Shown here piece by piece: positions 7,254-16,233 of a stretch of 64,000 bases of DNA (its first letter is position 1; every line of letters starts with the position of its first letter). The DNA lies in contig NZ_OCVX01000005.1 of assembly GCF_900232995.1 (NCBI RefSeq), forward strand, positions 506,346-570,345, given 5' to 3'. Under the pieces are notes generated by a model, which saw only the letters and a list, made by a program, of their open reading frames with translations, was not told where the DNA came from and made no database searches. The translations under genes were made by a program, and so were the position numbers. This DNA comes from Mycobacterium simulans (lineage in GTDB: Bacteria > Actinomycetota > Actinomycetes > Mycobacteriales > Mycobacteriaceae).

Positions 7254-8225
7254 TTACCCCGTCGATCCCTGCGACGGGTTAAGCCGAAGGTAGGCCTGGA
7301 TGGTCGTCCCATTTGCCGAGGTGTGGGTACGCACCAAATCCGCCACTGCATTGACCAGGAATAGACCGCGACTGGCAGTGCCGCCCGTGCCCGGATGCTG
7401 GCGTCCCACCAGCGGGTCATCGAGCCGTCCCCCATCGCGCGCCTCACAAACGAGATGGTCATTCTGCCGCCAGAAAGCGAGCTGGCACGCTCCTCCGGTG
7501 TATTGCAAGCTGTTGGTGGCCAACTCGGTGGCGATCATTTGCAGGTCCTTGATGCCCTCCTGCGAGAGGCCGACCCAACCGGCATAGTCGACCGCGAACG
7601 ACCGAGCCGGACGCAGGTCCGTGCTTTGCCGCACCGTGTAGGTGACAGCGCCGGGATTGGGCGGTAACGGCTGGTTGCAGCGCGCCAGGGCGTCATCCGG
7701 CGCGTACTCGGTGCTGCGGTAGGCCGATCCGCATTTCCAGAACAACGGGTGTGTGCTGCGGGCGTCAGCCAGAACATCGTCGTCTAGCCGCTCTGCGTCG
7801 TAAAGGCATAATCCCATCACGTTCTGGCTTTCTAATGCCCCGTTGCTCAACGCCTCGTGTTGCACACAGGCGAGGCATTCATCGGTTGTGCGACCGGGCC
7901 AGACAAGTTGACTGATGATCCGAACGCGTTGATCGACGTACTTGGCGGTAAAGGAACTCTCCGTTGCCAAAAATCGGCTCGGATTGCGGGCCACCTCGGT
8001 GATATCGACCATCCGCAACTCGGCGGTCGATCCCGCGCGGGCGGCATTCAACTCCGGACGCAATAGCGCCAGCAGGTCGCCCGGTACTGCGACCAGGACG
8101 GGCTCGTCGACCGCGAACCCGCTGGCAACGAAGCGCACCACGAAATCCAGATATTCCCTTTGGGAGTGGTAGAACAGCGCGCAATGGACGAAGCCTCGCT
8201 GCTTCGTCTCGGTGATCGAAGCCAT
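7254..8225 (-). CDS. MEDS-domain / anti-sigma-type ATPase protein
   Basis: A 323-residue cytoplasmic protein. The N-terminal ~180 residues match the MEDS sensor pattern (HCALFYHSQREYLDFVVRFV opening, a Cys/His-containing LACVQHEAL segment). The C-terminal ~130 residues look like the RsbW/SpoIIAB HATPase_c fold: an N-box-like ATELATNSLQY, a G-type loop GGTASRGLFLVNAVAD and a closing GTTIQAYLRL. Proteins of this type bind anti-anti-sigma partners or sense redox or ligand. No sigma factor or STAS gene is adjacent, so the partner is unknown. GGGAG precedes ATG 8225 by nine bases, fixing the start. Confidence 0.85.
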   Translation of the reverse strand: MASITETKQRGFVHCALFYHSQREYLDFVVRFVASGFAVDEPVLVAVPGDLLALLRPELNAARAGSTAELRMVDITEVARNPSRFLATESSFTAKYVDQRVRIISQLVWPGRTTDECLACVQHEALSNGALESQNVMGLCLYDAERLDDDVLADARSTHPLFWKCGSAYRSTEYAPDDALARCNQPLPPNPGAVTYTVRQSTDLRPARSFAVDYAGWVGLSQEGIKDLQMIATELATNSLQYTGGACQLAFWRQNDHLVCEARDGGRLDDPLVGRQHPGTGGTASRGLFLVNAVADLVRTHTSANGTTIQAYLRLNPSQGSTG

Positions 8226-8345
8226 CTAGCGCTCCCGCTTGCGTAAATATGCCGGCCCTCTATTGGACCGGCGATCGATATGTTTATCTACATACCCCAG
8301 ACATGTGTTAGCTATGCGCACCACCGGATTCTCGGGCGGGTCGAA

Positions 8346-9824
8346 CTACAACCACCAGGACGCGGCGGCGTCCAAATGGCGACGGACGCGGTAGCGGGCC
8401 AGGCTGTCGTCGCCAATGCTGATTGCCTCGAGAATCCGCTCGTGGGCGTGTTCCACGGCGACCACGTCGCTCCAAGTCGGCAGTGCCTGGCCGCTGCTGG
8501 ACCAGTGACGGCGGAACAATTCGACGATTATCCGGAGAAATAGCTCGAGCAAAGAATTGCCGGCCAACTGGGACAGCCCGACGTGGAAGCGGAACTCCTC
8601 GACCGCGGCCTTACGCAGATCGTCTGTTGCTCGTGCTGTTGCTTGAGTGGGGGCGGGTCGATTCGGTTGAAGGTTCGGTTGAAGGAAGGCCGCGACCTCA
8701 GGTTCGGAGCGCCGCCTGACGACTCTGGCCACATTGTCGATCTCGATGGCATCGCGGACGCAGCGCAGATCTTCACGGCTGGGTTTGCGGTACTGCAGGT
8801 AGAGTGCGATCGTGTCAATGCTCGCCTGCGCCTGGGGTTGTGTGACGATCAGACCGCCGCCCGGTCCCCGGCGCATCCGCGCGATCGTGTGATATTCGAG
8901 CAGCCGCACGGCTTCGCGCAGCACCGACCGACTCACTCGGTAGCGCTCCAGCAGCGCGGCCTCTGTCCCGAAAACCGAACCGACGTGCCAGCCGCTGGCG
9001 GCGATATCGTCGCTAATCGTGACCGCCAACACCTCGGCGAGTTTGCCTCGGGGGGCATCGATTTCGAGTCGTGCTCGGCGCGGCCCGCGTACCCGTGCCG
9101 TGGCATCGGCCCCGTCCTGGTGCTCCTGCAGCCAGGCGGTCACCGCCTGCACGTGTCGCTCGGTGAGCGTCCTGGCGCGTGCTGAATCGCCCGCGGTGAC
9201 CGCTGCGACGATGTCGGAATGCGCATGGTGCATCTGGTCGACCGCTTCGATGGCCTCATTTTCCGACGCGGTCTGCGATTCAAATGCATATCGCTTGGTC
9301 AGCCTCATCAAGACATCGATAAATAGCTGTAACACAGGGTTTTTCGAGCGCTCAGCGAGTGCGACGTGAAACTCCTCCCGTGGTGCGGGCATACCGGGAT
9401 GCCACTGTTCCTCGGCGCGTAGGACTGCGCGCAACGCCTCGATGCCGGTTTCGTCGATGTGCTCTGCGGCGAGAGCGGCCGCCAACGGCTCGAGCACCAG
9501 CCGCGCGTTGAGCAGGTCGCCGAGCGTGGTGCCCAGGTATTCGAGATAGATGACGACGGCGCGGGTCGCCGGGCCGGCATCGGGCTCACAAACGAGCAGC
9601 CCGCCGCTGGGTCCGCGCCGCATCCGGGCAACCTGATGGTGCTCGACGAGGCGAACGGCTTCGCGTAGGACCGATCGGCTCACGCAAAAGCGTTGTTGCA
9701 GAGCTTGTTCGGAACCCAGCGATTCTCCGACGGGCCAACCGCGGCGTACGATATCCGCCTCGATGCGGCGGGCGATCTTCGAAGCTCGGCTGTCCGTCCG
9801 CGGGATGTCGGCGTCGGAACTCAT
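8346..9824 (-). CDS. Tandem GntR (FadR-type) double regulator
   Basis: 492 residues containing two complete FadR-subfamily units. The first winged helix has RFCVSRSVLREAVRLVEHH (about residue 50) and the second RYRVSRSVLREAVRLLEYH (about residue 300). Each is followed by a helical FCD effector domain with His/Asp metal-site residues. The protein is a fused pseudo-dimer, as in the Rv3060c homologue (about 490 residues). It is the last gene downstream of the thiolase on the same strand, eight bases away, so they are probably cotranscribed. A role in controlling the nearby acyl-CoA genes through the AGAGTGTACT sites at 11065 and 13713 is an inference. Confidence 0.9.
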   Translation of the reverse strand: MSSDADIPRTDSRASKIARRIEADIVRRGWPVGESLGSEQALQQRFCVSRSVLREAVRLVEHHQVARMRRGPSGGLLVCEPDAGPATRAVVIYLEYLGTTLGDLLNARLVLEPLAAALAAEHIDETGIEALRAVLRAEEQWHPGMPAPREEFHVALAERSKNPVLQLFIDVLMRLTKRYAFESQTASENEAIEAVDQMHHAHSDIVAAVTAGDSARARTLTERHVQAVTAWLQEHQDGADATARVRGPRRARLEIDAPRGKLAEVLAVTISDDIAASGWHVGSVFGTEAALLERYRVSRSVLREAVRLLEYHTIARMRRGPGGGLIVTQPQAQASIDTIALYLQYRKPSREDLRCVRDAIEIDNVARVVRRRSEPEVAAFLQPNLQPNRPAPTQATARATDDLRKAAVEEFRFHVGLSQLAGNSLLELFLRIIVELFRRHWSSSGQALPTWSDVVAVEHAHERILEAISIGDDSLARYRVRRHLDAAASWWL

Positions 9825-9831
9825 CGAGGGC

Positions 9832-11025
9832 TCAACATGTGAGCAACATGCATCCGGCCACCGGACCGCCGCCTACCGAAACCACGCCGACCTCCGGTCG
9901 TTGCGATACTTGCCGCTCCCCCGCTTCGCCGCGCAGCTGCAAGCATCCTTCGTGCAGTGCCCAGTAACCGTGCATGCGCCCCGCCGAGAGTTGGCCACCA
10001 TAGGTGTTGAGGGGTAGTTCGCCTTCTCGGGCGATTCGCGCACCGCCCTCGACGAACGGGCCGGCCTCGCCGTCGGCACATATTCCAAGGGCTTCCAACC
10101 ATGCGATCGTGAGAAACGTGAAACCGTCGTATAACTGGGCGACGTCAAGGTCGGTGGGCCTCAATTCCGTCCGCGACCACATCTGCGCCGCGGCATCGGA
10201 CATCGCCATCTTGGGGTAATCATGGCGGTGGAACCAGCCGCCGGCACCGTCGGACCCGCCGATCGCCTCGACCGCAACGACTCGGTGCGGGCAGTCGCGG
10301 GCGTAGTCCGCGCCAGAGACCACCACCGCGATGGAGCCGTCAACGGGCACATCGCAATCCAGCAACCCGAACGGTGTCGACACCAATCGGGCGCCCAGAT
10401 AGTCGGCCATCGTCATCGGGTCGCGATAGACCGCGAGGGGATTCAGCGCCGCGTTGCGCCGGCCGTTGAGAGCCAGCCAGCCCAATTGCTCCTTGGTGGT
10501 TCCATACAATTCCATGTGGCGTCGGCAGTTCAGGGCCAGCCAATTCGCAGCGGAGTAAGCCTGGGCCGCAACCAGATCGGTGATGTCGTCCATCGGACCC
10601 ACAGCCGGCCGTGGAGCACCTTCGGGCACATCGAGCATCCGCGCAAGCGGCGGCGGGGGCGCGTCCTCTTGCGGTTTGACGGGCACGGTACCGCCGAGCA
10701 TTTGAATGGTCCGGTAGACGACCACATGCCGCGCGCGGCGTTCCGAGACCGCGCGGCACGCCGACATGACCGGACTCAGCAGGCCGCCGGTGCCGAATCC
10801 GGTTCCACAGTCCGCAGCCTCGACCCGCAGTTCGGCGTTGACCTCGCCAGCCGGAGTGTCGCCCAAGGTCGCAATGCCGTCGATATCGGCGGCGGCTAGG
10901 CCGGCGTCATCGATGGCGGCCCGCACCGCCTCCATGGTCAGCTCCAGCCCCGGGATGCCGGTACGACGACCGACTCGCGAAATGCCGATGCCGGACAAGA
11001 TCGCGTCTTTCTCGAAGTAGCTCAT
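9832..11025 (-). CDS. Thiolase-like (SCP2/lipid-transfer type) protein
   Basis: A 397-residue member of the thiolase superfamily of the SCP2 type, acting on CoA esters. Visible are an N-terminal GIGISRVGRRTGIPG segment, a DCGTGFGTGG stretch in the region of the nucleophile and a C-terminal glycine-rich segment with VSVGGGPVAG. ATG 11025 is preceded by GGACGG. The divergent neighbour encodes a DUF35 zinc-ribbon/OB protein. In steroid and aromatic catabolism such pairs form two-subunit thiolase/aldolase complexes (Ltp2 with ChsH2 is the known case), so the two probably form one complex. The substrate is unknown. The exact catalytic Cys/His set was not verified. Confidence 0.82.
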   Translation of the reverse strand: MSYFEKDAILSGIGISRVGRRTGIPGLELTMEAVRAAIDDAGLAAADIDGIATLGDTPAGEVNAELRVEAADCGTGFGTGGLLSPVMSACRAVSERRARHVVVYRTIQMLGGTVPVKPQEDAPPPPLARMLDVPEGAPRPAVGPMDDITDLVAAQAYSAANWLALNCRRHMELYGTTKEQLGWLALNGRRNAALNPLAVYRDPMTMADYLGARLVSTPFGLLDCDVPVDGSIAVVVSGADYARDCPHRVVAVEAIGGSDGAGGWFHRHDYPKMAMSDAAAQMWSRTELRPTDLDVAQLYDGFTFLTIAWLEALGICADGEAGPFVEGGARIAREGELPLNTYGGQLSAGRMHGYWALHEGCLQLRGEAGERQVSQRPEVGVVSVGGGPVAGCMLLTC

Positions 11026-11058
11026 CTGCACCGTCCGTAGGCGTGCGGCGGACACCGG

Positions 11059-11082
11059 ACCAATAGAGTGTACTGTATTGGT
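11059..11082. promoter_or_regulatory. 24-bp palindromic operator in the thiolase/DUF35 divergent promoter
   Basis: The outer arms ACCAATA (11059-11065) and TATTGGT (11076-11082) are perfect inverted repeats, and the centre contains AGT-GT-ACT. The core AGAGTGTACT (11065-11074) recurs exactly at 13713-13722 upstream of fadE22. A TACTGT -10 candidate (11071-11076) ends seven bases before GTG 11084, so a bound protein would block the leaderless plus-strand promoter. The tandem GntR protein is the nearest candidate binder. Confidence 0.62.
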
Positions 11083-11083
11083 C

Positions 11084-11428
11084 GTGCCAGCCGAGCCGAC
11101 TTCCCAGCTGCTCATCGAGCACTGCGACGGATGCGCCCGCTGGGTGCATCCTGCCGCGGGCGAATGCCCGGATTGCGGTGGCCCGCTAGTCGCGCGCCCG
11201 GTGTCCGGGCATGGCACGGTGTTCACCTACACGGTCAATTACCACCCGTATAACCCGGATGTGCCAACGCCTTATGTGATCGCCATCGTCGAGCTCAGCG
11301 AGCAGAGTGGGCTTCGCGTAGCAGCCAATATTGTTGATTGCCAGCCAGATTCGGTGACGTGCGGAATGCCCGTCGAGATGCGACCGGAGAAGGGTCCCGG
11401 CGGCGCACCGTTGTTCGCCCCGGCCTAG
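11084..11428 (+). CDS. DUF35 zinc-ribbon/OB-fold protein
   Basis: A 114-residue protein with an N-terminal zinc ribbon formed by two Cys-x2-Cys pairs (CDGCARWVHPAAGECPDC) followed by an OB-type beta domain (TVFTYTVNYHPYN, PYVIAIVELSE). Such proteins are the acyl-CoA-binding partner of SCP2-type thiolases. The divergent thiolase gene supports this. GTG 11084 has no Shine-Dalgarno but sits seven bases downstream of TACTGT, the arrangement of a mycobacterial leaderless start; TTG 11078 is the longer option. It ends in a large terminator hairpin. Confidence 0.85.
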   Translation: MPAEPTSQLLIEHCDGCARWVHPAAGECPDCGGPLVARPVSGHGTVFTYTVNYHPYNPDVPTPYVIAIVELSEQSGLRVAANIVDCQPDSVTCGMPVEMRPEKGPGGAPLFAPA

Positions 11429-11434
11429 TGGCGC

Positions 11435-11490
11435 GAGCAGACGCAGAATCGCCCAAAATCTTTGATTTTGAGGCGATTCTGCGTCTGCTC
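11435..11490. terminator. Long bidirectional hairpin terminator (repeat family)
   Basis: A 19-bp outer stem (11435-11453 with 11472-11490) is continued by a second 7-bp stem (CAAAATC with GATTTTG), a bulged A and a three-base loop. It lies between the convergent DUF35 and fadE22 genes and shares the GAGCAGACG(C/T) arm with the hairpin at 28933. Confidence 0.87.
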
Positions 11491-11500
11491 GCCAGCGAAC

Positions 11501-13678
11501 TCAGCTGATCAGCGGGTCGCGGGGCATGCCGAGGATCCGCTCGGCGATCTGGTTGCGGGCGACCTCCGAGGTGCCACCGGCGATCGCCATGCCGCGGGCA
11601 CCCATGACCATCCGGCCGCCTAGCGCACCCGGCCCGTCGAGCAGCGCGATGTCGGGACCCAGCAGCGCTGCCGAGATCGCCGCGCCCTCGATCATGTGCT
11701 CGGCCAGCTTGAGCTTGGTGACGTTGCCTTCCGGCCCCGGGCCCGCACCTTCGACGCTGCGGGCCGCGCGGCGCAGGTTCAACAGTCGCAGCGCGTGATC
11801 ATCGGCGAGGAACGAACCGACCCGTATTCGCCCACCCGCCAAGGCATCTGGCCGCTGTAGTACCCGCTTCACCAGTTTCGCCCCTAGACCCTCGTAGTAT
11901 CCCCCACTGCCGCCGATGCTGACCCGCTCGTTGCCCAGCGTGGCCCGCGCGACCGTCCACCCCGAATTGGGCGCGCCGACGACGTCCTCGTCGGGAACAA
12001 AAAGGTCGTTGAAGAACACTTCGTTGAATTCCGAGCCGCCGGTGATCTGCCGCAGCGGGCGCACCTCGACGCCCGCGCCCTTCATGTCGACGATCACCGT
12101 TGTAATGCCGGCGTGCTTGGGCGCATCGGGGTCGGTGCGCACGGTGGCCAAGCCACGTGCGCAGTACTGCGCCCCACTGGTCCACACCTTCTGCCCGTTG
12201 ATCTTCCAACCGCCGTCCACCCGAGTGGCGCGGGTCTTGACCGAGGCGGCATCCGACCCGGCTTCGGGCTCGGAGAACAGTTGGCACCAGACCTCGTCCT
12301 GACGCAGCGCCTTCTCAACGAATCGTTCTATTTGCCAAGGGGTTCCGTGTTGGATCAAGGTCAGGATCACCCATCCAGTGATCGAGTAGTCCGGGCGCTT
12401 GATGCCCGCCGCGCGAAATTCTTCCTCGATCACCAACTGCTTGACGGCGTCGGCCGCCAATCCCCACGGCTTGGGCCAGTGCGGCATCACATAGCCCGTC
12501 TCGATCAGCTTGTCCAGCTGCGCCTCCTTGTCCAAGGCCGCAATCTCGGCCGCGTCGGCGCGGATCTGGGTGCGCAATTCTTCAGCCTCGGGCGGCAGGT
12601 CAAGGCTGTTGGCGCGGGTGACTCCAGCCGCGGTGCCGTTGAAAACGTCTGCGGCGGGCGCGTCTCCGCCGAACAACGCAGCGATCACCAGCGCGCGTCG
12701 CAGATGCAGATGCGCATCGTGCTCCCAGGTGAAGCCGATGCCGCCGTGCACCTGGATGTTGAGTTCGGCATTGCGCGCGTAGGCAGGGAACGCCAACGCC
12801 GCCGCCACCGCTGCGATCAGACGGAACTGTGCCTCGCCCTCTGATGGGTCGTCTTCTGCCGCGCGCGCGGCGTCCCATACCGCGGCGATCGCCGACTCGG
12901 CGGCAACCAACATATTCGCGCAATGATGTTTCACCGCTTGGAAAGTCGCAATGGTGCGGCCAAACTGCTGACGCACCTTGGCGTAGTCGACGGCGGCGTC
13001 GACGCAGTCAGCCGCGCCGCCGACCGCCTCGGCGGCCAGCAATGTCCGGGCGCGCGCCAGCGCCGACTCCCGCGCACCCGGCAGGATGTCAGCGGCGACC
13101 ACGCTCACGTTCTGCAGCCGGACACGTCCGGAACGCCGGGTCGGATCGAAATTCTCCGGAACATCCACGGACACGCCGTCGCGCCCACGGTCCAATACCA
13201 GCACGTCATCACCGGCGGCAATCAGCAGCAGTTCAGCCAACCCGGCACCGAGCACGACCCCGGCCTCCCCGTCGGCAACACCGTCCTTCAGCTGCACCCC
13301 GCCGCGCAGCCCAACGCCCGCGGTGACGGTTCCGTCGATCAGTCCTGGCAGCAGCCGAGCTTTTTGCTCGGCCGTACCCTCTTTCGCGATCACGGCCGAT
13401 GCGATCACCGTCGGCACGAACGGCCCGGGCGCTATCGCGCGGCCGAGTTCTTCGATCACCACCACGAGTTCGGGAAGTCCGTAGCCTGAGCCGCCGTGCT
13501 CCTCGTCGATGTGCAGACCAAGCCAGCCGAGCTCGACCAGGTTCGGCCAAAACGGCGGTCGGGCCTCGTCGGGCGCATCGAGCAGGGAGCGCGCCGCCCA
13601 GCGCGCCTTCTGCGAGGTCAAGAACGCGCGGGCTACCTCGGCGAGTTCGCGATGGTCGTCGGTCAGTGCGATACCCAT
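11501..13678 (-). CDS. fadE22: Fused double acyl-CoA dehydrogenase (FadE22 type)
   Basis: 725 residues made of two acyl-CoA dehydrogenase units. The N-terminal unit (about 1-340) has FGRTIATFQAVKHH and the GGIGFTWEHD segment. The C-terminal unit (about 365-725) has the FAD-loop SEPEAGSDAAS and closes with GGTSEVARNQIAERILG. In the mycobacterial alpha2beta2 FadE enzymes two such chains form one active site; here both are in one polypeptide, as in Rv3061c (about 721 residues). GAGGAGG precedes ATG 13678. The AGAGTGTACT site lies 35 bases upstream. Substrate unknown; a role in lipid or steroid side-chain oxidation is inferred. Confidence 0.93.
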   Translation of the reverse strand: MGIALTDDHRELAEVARAFLTSQKARWAARSLLDAPDEARPPFWPNLVELGWLGLHIDEEHGGSGYGLPELVVVIEELGRAIAPGPFVPTVIASAVIAKEGTAEQKARLLPGLIDGTVTAGVGLRGGVQLKDGVADGEAGVVLGAGLAELLLIAAGDDVLVLDRGRDGVSVDVPENFDPTRRSGRVRLQNVSVVAADILPGARESALARARTLLAAEAVGGAADCVDAAVDYAKVRQQFGRTIATFQAVKHHCANMLVAAESAIAAVWDAARAAEDDPSEGEAQFRLIAAVAAALAFPAYARNAELNIQVHGGIGFTWEHDAHLHLRRALVIAALFGGDAPAADVFNGTAAGVTRANSLDLPPEAEELRTQIRADAAEIAALDKEAQLDKLIETGYVMPHWPKPWGLAADAVKQLVIEEEFRAAGIKRPDYSITGWVILTLIQHGTPWQIERFVEKALRQDEVWCQLFSEPEAGSDAASVKTRATRVDGGWKINGQKVWTSGAQYCARGLATVRTDPDAPKHAGITTVIVDMKGAGVEVRPLRQITGGSEFNEVFFNDLFVPDEDVVGAPNSGWTVARATLGNERVSIGGSGGYYEGLGAKLVKRVLQRPDALAGGRIRVGSFLADDHALRLLNLRRAARSVEGAGPGPEGNVTKLKLAEHMIEGAAISAALLGPDIALLDGPGALGGRMVMGARGMAIAGGTSEVARNQIAERILGMPRDPLIS

Positions 13679-13712
13679 CAGGGGCCCTCCTCGTCGCCGA
13701 GCTACACGCTAA

Positions 13713-13722
13713 AGAGTGTACT
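13713..13722. promoter_or_regulatory. AGAGTGTACT site upstream of fadE22
   Basis: Exact copy of the ten-base core of the thiolase/DUF35 operator, about 35 bases upstream of the fadE22 start on the minus strand (the other site is 40 bases upstream of the thiolase start). The flanks TAA and TTA are AT-rich but less palindromic than at 11059. It suggests co-regulation of both acyl-CoA loci. Confidence 0.5.
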
Positions 13723-13745
13723 TAATGCGACGAGGGCTCTCGCGG

Positions 13746-14516
13746 TTACTTGGGCGCGAACCGCTGGCCCGCGTCCAGTCGCAGGCACTGACCGTTGAGC
13801 ATCGGGTTGTCCACAATGGCCGCCACCAACTTGGCGTACTCCTCGGGCCGACCCATGCGCTTCGGAAACGCCGCATCGCGGACCAGGGCGGCCGCCATGT
13901 CCTCGGGAACCATCGCGGTCAGACCCGTCAAGAACAAGCTCGGAGCGATGGCCAGCACGCGGATGCCCAATGACCCCAGGTCTCGCGCCATCGTCAGGCA
14001 CATGCCCGCAATACCCGCCTTGGCGGCGGAGTAGGCGACCTGCCCGATCTGCCCTTCGAACGCAGCGATCGAAGCGGTGTTGATGATGACGCCCCGCTCA
14101 CCGGTTGTTTCGGGGTCCTCTGGTTCGTTCTTGCTCATGTGTGCCGCGGCAAGCCGGTTGATGTTGAAGGTTGCGATGAGGTTGAGATCCACCACGGCGC
14201 GGAAGGATTCGAGATCGTGGGGGCCGGACTTGGTCATGGTGCGCTTGGCGATGCCGCCGCCCGCGGTGGTCACCGTGACGTGCAGGCCGCCCAGGTCGTC
14301 GACCGCATTGTGTAGCGTCTGCTCGGTTCCGGTGAAGTCGGTGACGTCGACCGGATAGAACTTGCCGCCGAGCCCGTCGGCAACGGCCTTGCCGTCGGAT
14401 CCCTCACGATCGAGCACGGCAACCTGCGCCCCACGCTCGGCCAACAGTTCGGCGCTGGCACGTCCCATCCCCGACGCGCCGCCGATGACGACGACCTTCT
14501 TCCCGTTGATCTCCAT
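13746..14516 (-). CDS. SDR, 3-hydroxyacyl-CoA dehydrogenase type
   Basis: A 256-residue short-chain dehydrogenase with VVVIGGASGMGRASAELLAE as nucleotide-binding loop, TTAGGG in place of NNAG, catalytic Ser in NTASIAAF and YSAAK. The sequence is close to the HSD10-like type 2 hydroxyacyl-CoA dehydrogenases and to the M. tuberculosis Rv1144 protein as I remember it. It would oxidise the hydroxyacyl-CoA formed after FadE and hydratase steps, which fits its place 67 bases upstream of fadE22. GGGAGG precedes ATG 14516. It is divergent from ligB. Confidence 0.9.
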   Translation of the reverse strand: MEINGKKVVVIGGASGMGRASAELLAERGAQVAVLDREGSDGKAVADGLGGKFYPVDVTDFTGTEQTLHNAVDDLGGLHVTVTTAGGGIAKRTMTKSGPHDLESFRAVVDLNLIATFNINRLAAAHMSKNEPEDPETTGERGVIINTASIAAFEGQIGQVAYSAAKAGIAGMCLTMARDLGSLGIRVLAIAPSLFLTGLTAMVPEDMAAALVRDAAFPKRMGRPEEYAKLVAAIVDNPMLNGQCLRLDAGQRFAPK

Positions 14517-14614
14517 CCGGACCTCCCTTTTGCGGCTTGTCAGAATCCATGCAATCTGTAACGCTAGCGTGTCCGCTCTGCGGGTTTGTCGGCGAGCCAT
14601 GCCAAGCTTTCACA

Positions 14615-16144
14615 GTGCTCCTAGTCGACGTAGCAAGCACATCGCTTAACGTGGGCGGCACCTCGTCGCGTCTGACCAAGGTCGCGCGCATCGCCGAGCT
14701 GCTGCAGCGCGCCGCAACCGATGCCGAGGTGGTCGCGATCATCGTGTCGTGGCTGTCCGGGGAACTACGGCAACGCCAGATCGGTGTTGGCTGGGCGGCC
14801 TTGCGGTCGCTACCTCCGCCGGCGTCGGATCCGGTGCTGACCGTCGCGGGTGTCGATGCCACCTTCTCCGAAATCGGCGCGGTATCCGGAAAGGGGTCAC
14901 AGGCACGGCGCGCGGCGCTGATCGCGCAATTGTTTTCCGCGGCAACCGAATCCGAGCAGACCTTTCTGCTCCGGCTGCTGGGCGGTGAGCTGCGCCAGGG
15001 CGCGCTCGCCGGAATCATGGCCGACGCCGTCGCCAAGGCCGCCGGCATCCCCGCCACCGCGGTGCAGCGTGCGGCGATGCTTGGCGGGGATCTGCCGGCA
15101 GTGGCGGCAGCGGGTTTATCCGGTGGCGCCCCAGCTCTGGACGCATTCACGCTACGGGTGGGCCGGCCGGTCGGCCCCATGCTCGCACAGACCTCGACCG
15201 GTGTAGGCGACGCGCTCGAACGCCATGGCGGCACAACCATTTTCGAAGCAAAGCTGGACGGAGCCCGAGTGCAGATCCACCGGGCCGGCGACGAGGTCAC
15301 GGTCTACACCCGAAGCCTCGACGATGTCACCGCGCGACTTCCGGAGGTCGTGGAGGCGACGCTGGCACTACCGGTGCGCGACTTCATCGCCGACGGCGAG
15401 GCGATCGCGCTGCGCGCGGACAACCGCCCCCACCGTTTCCAGGTCACCGCGTCGAGGTTCGGCCGGTCGGTCGATGTCGCAGCAGCCCACGCAACACAAC
15501 CACTTTCGGTGTTCTTCTTCGACCTGCTGCATCGAGACGGCGTCGACCTGCTCGACGCGCCAACCACCGATCGGCTAGCCGAACTGGACGCTTTGGTGCC
15601 CGCCCAACACCGGGTCGACCGGCTGGTCACCTCCGACGCGGCAGCAGCCGCCGACTTCCTGCAAGCGACGCTCGACGCCGGCCACGAGGGGGTAATGGCC
15701 AAGTCACCGACCGCGTCCTACCTTGCCGGCCGTCGCGGAGCGGGCTGGCTGAAGGTCAAGCCGGTGCACACCCTCGACCTGGTGGTGCTCGCCGTGGAGT
15801 GGGGTTCGGGGCGCCGTCGCGGCAAGCTCTCCAATATTCACCTGGGCGCGCGCGACCCGGCCACCGGTGGATTTGTGATGCTGGGCAAGACATTCAAGGG
15901 CATGACCGACGCCATGCTGGACTGGCAGACCGCTCGGTTCACCGAACTGGCCGTCGGCGCGACCGACGAGTACGTGGTGAAGGTGCGCCCCGAGCAGGTC
16001 GTCGAGATCGCGTTCGATGGTGTCCAAGGGTCCTCGCGCTACCCCGGCGGACTGGCGCTGCGGTTCGCCCGGGTGGTGCGCTACCGAGACGACAAAGGCC
16101 CGGCCGAAGCCGACACCATCGAAACCGTGCGCGCGCTGTACTAG
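14615..16144 (+). CDS. ligB: ATP-dependent DNA ligase LigB
   Basis: A 509-residue ATP-dependent DNA ligase. The adenylation motif KLDGAR supplies the nucleophilic Lys, followed by the nucleotidyltransferase motifs YTRSLDDVT, ADGEAIA, EGVMAKSP and GWLKVKPVHTLDLVVLAVEWG. The OB-fold domain closes with VRPEQVVEIAFDGVQGSSRYPGGLALRFARVVRYR. The N-terminal ~170 residues are the helical DNA-binding domain. GTG 14615 aligns with the LLVDVA opening of the M. tuberculosis Rv3062 protein. NAD-dependent LigA normally carries replication, so this is an accessory ligase. Confidence 0.95.
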   Translation: MLLVDVASTSLNVGGTSSRLTKVARIAELLQRAATDAEVVAIIVSWLSGELRQRQIGVGWAALRSLPPPASDPVLTVAGVDATFSEIGAVSGKGSQARRAALIAQLFSAATESEQTFLLRLLGGELRQGALAGIMADAVAKAAGIPATAVQRAAMLGGDLPAVAAAGLSGGAPALDAFTLRVGRPVGPMLAQTSTGVGDALERHGGTTIFEAKLDGARVQIHRAGDEVTVYTRSLDDVTARLPEVVEATLALPVRDFIADGEAIALRADNRPHRFQVTASRFGRSVDVAAAHATQPLSVFFFDLLHRDGVDLLDAPTTDRLAELDALVPAQHRVDRLVTSDAAAAADFLQATLDAGHEGVMAKSPTASYLAGRRGAGWLKVKPVHTLDLVVLAVEWGSGRRRGKLSNIHLGARDPATGGFVMLGKTFKGMTDAMLDWQTARFTELAVGATDEYVVKVRPEQVVEIAFDGVQGSSRYPGGLALRFARVVRYRDDKGPAEADTIETVRALY

Positions 16145-16233
16145 ACGCACCTCGACCGTGAACCTCACGACGCGACACGCTGATCAGGCGTCGGTAGATT
16201 CACACTCGCTGCCAACACTGGGAGGGAGCTCGG

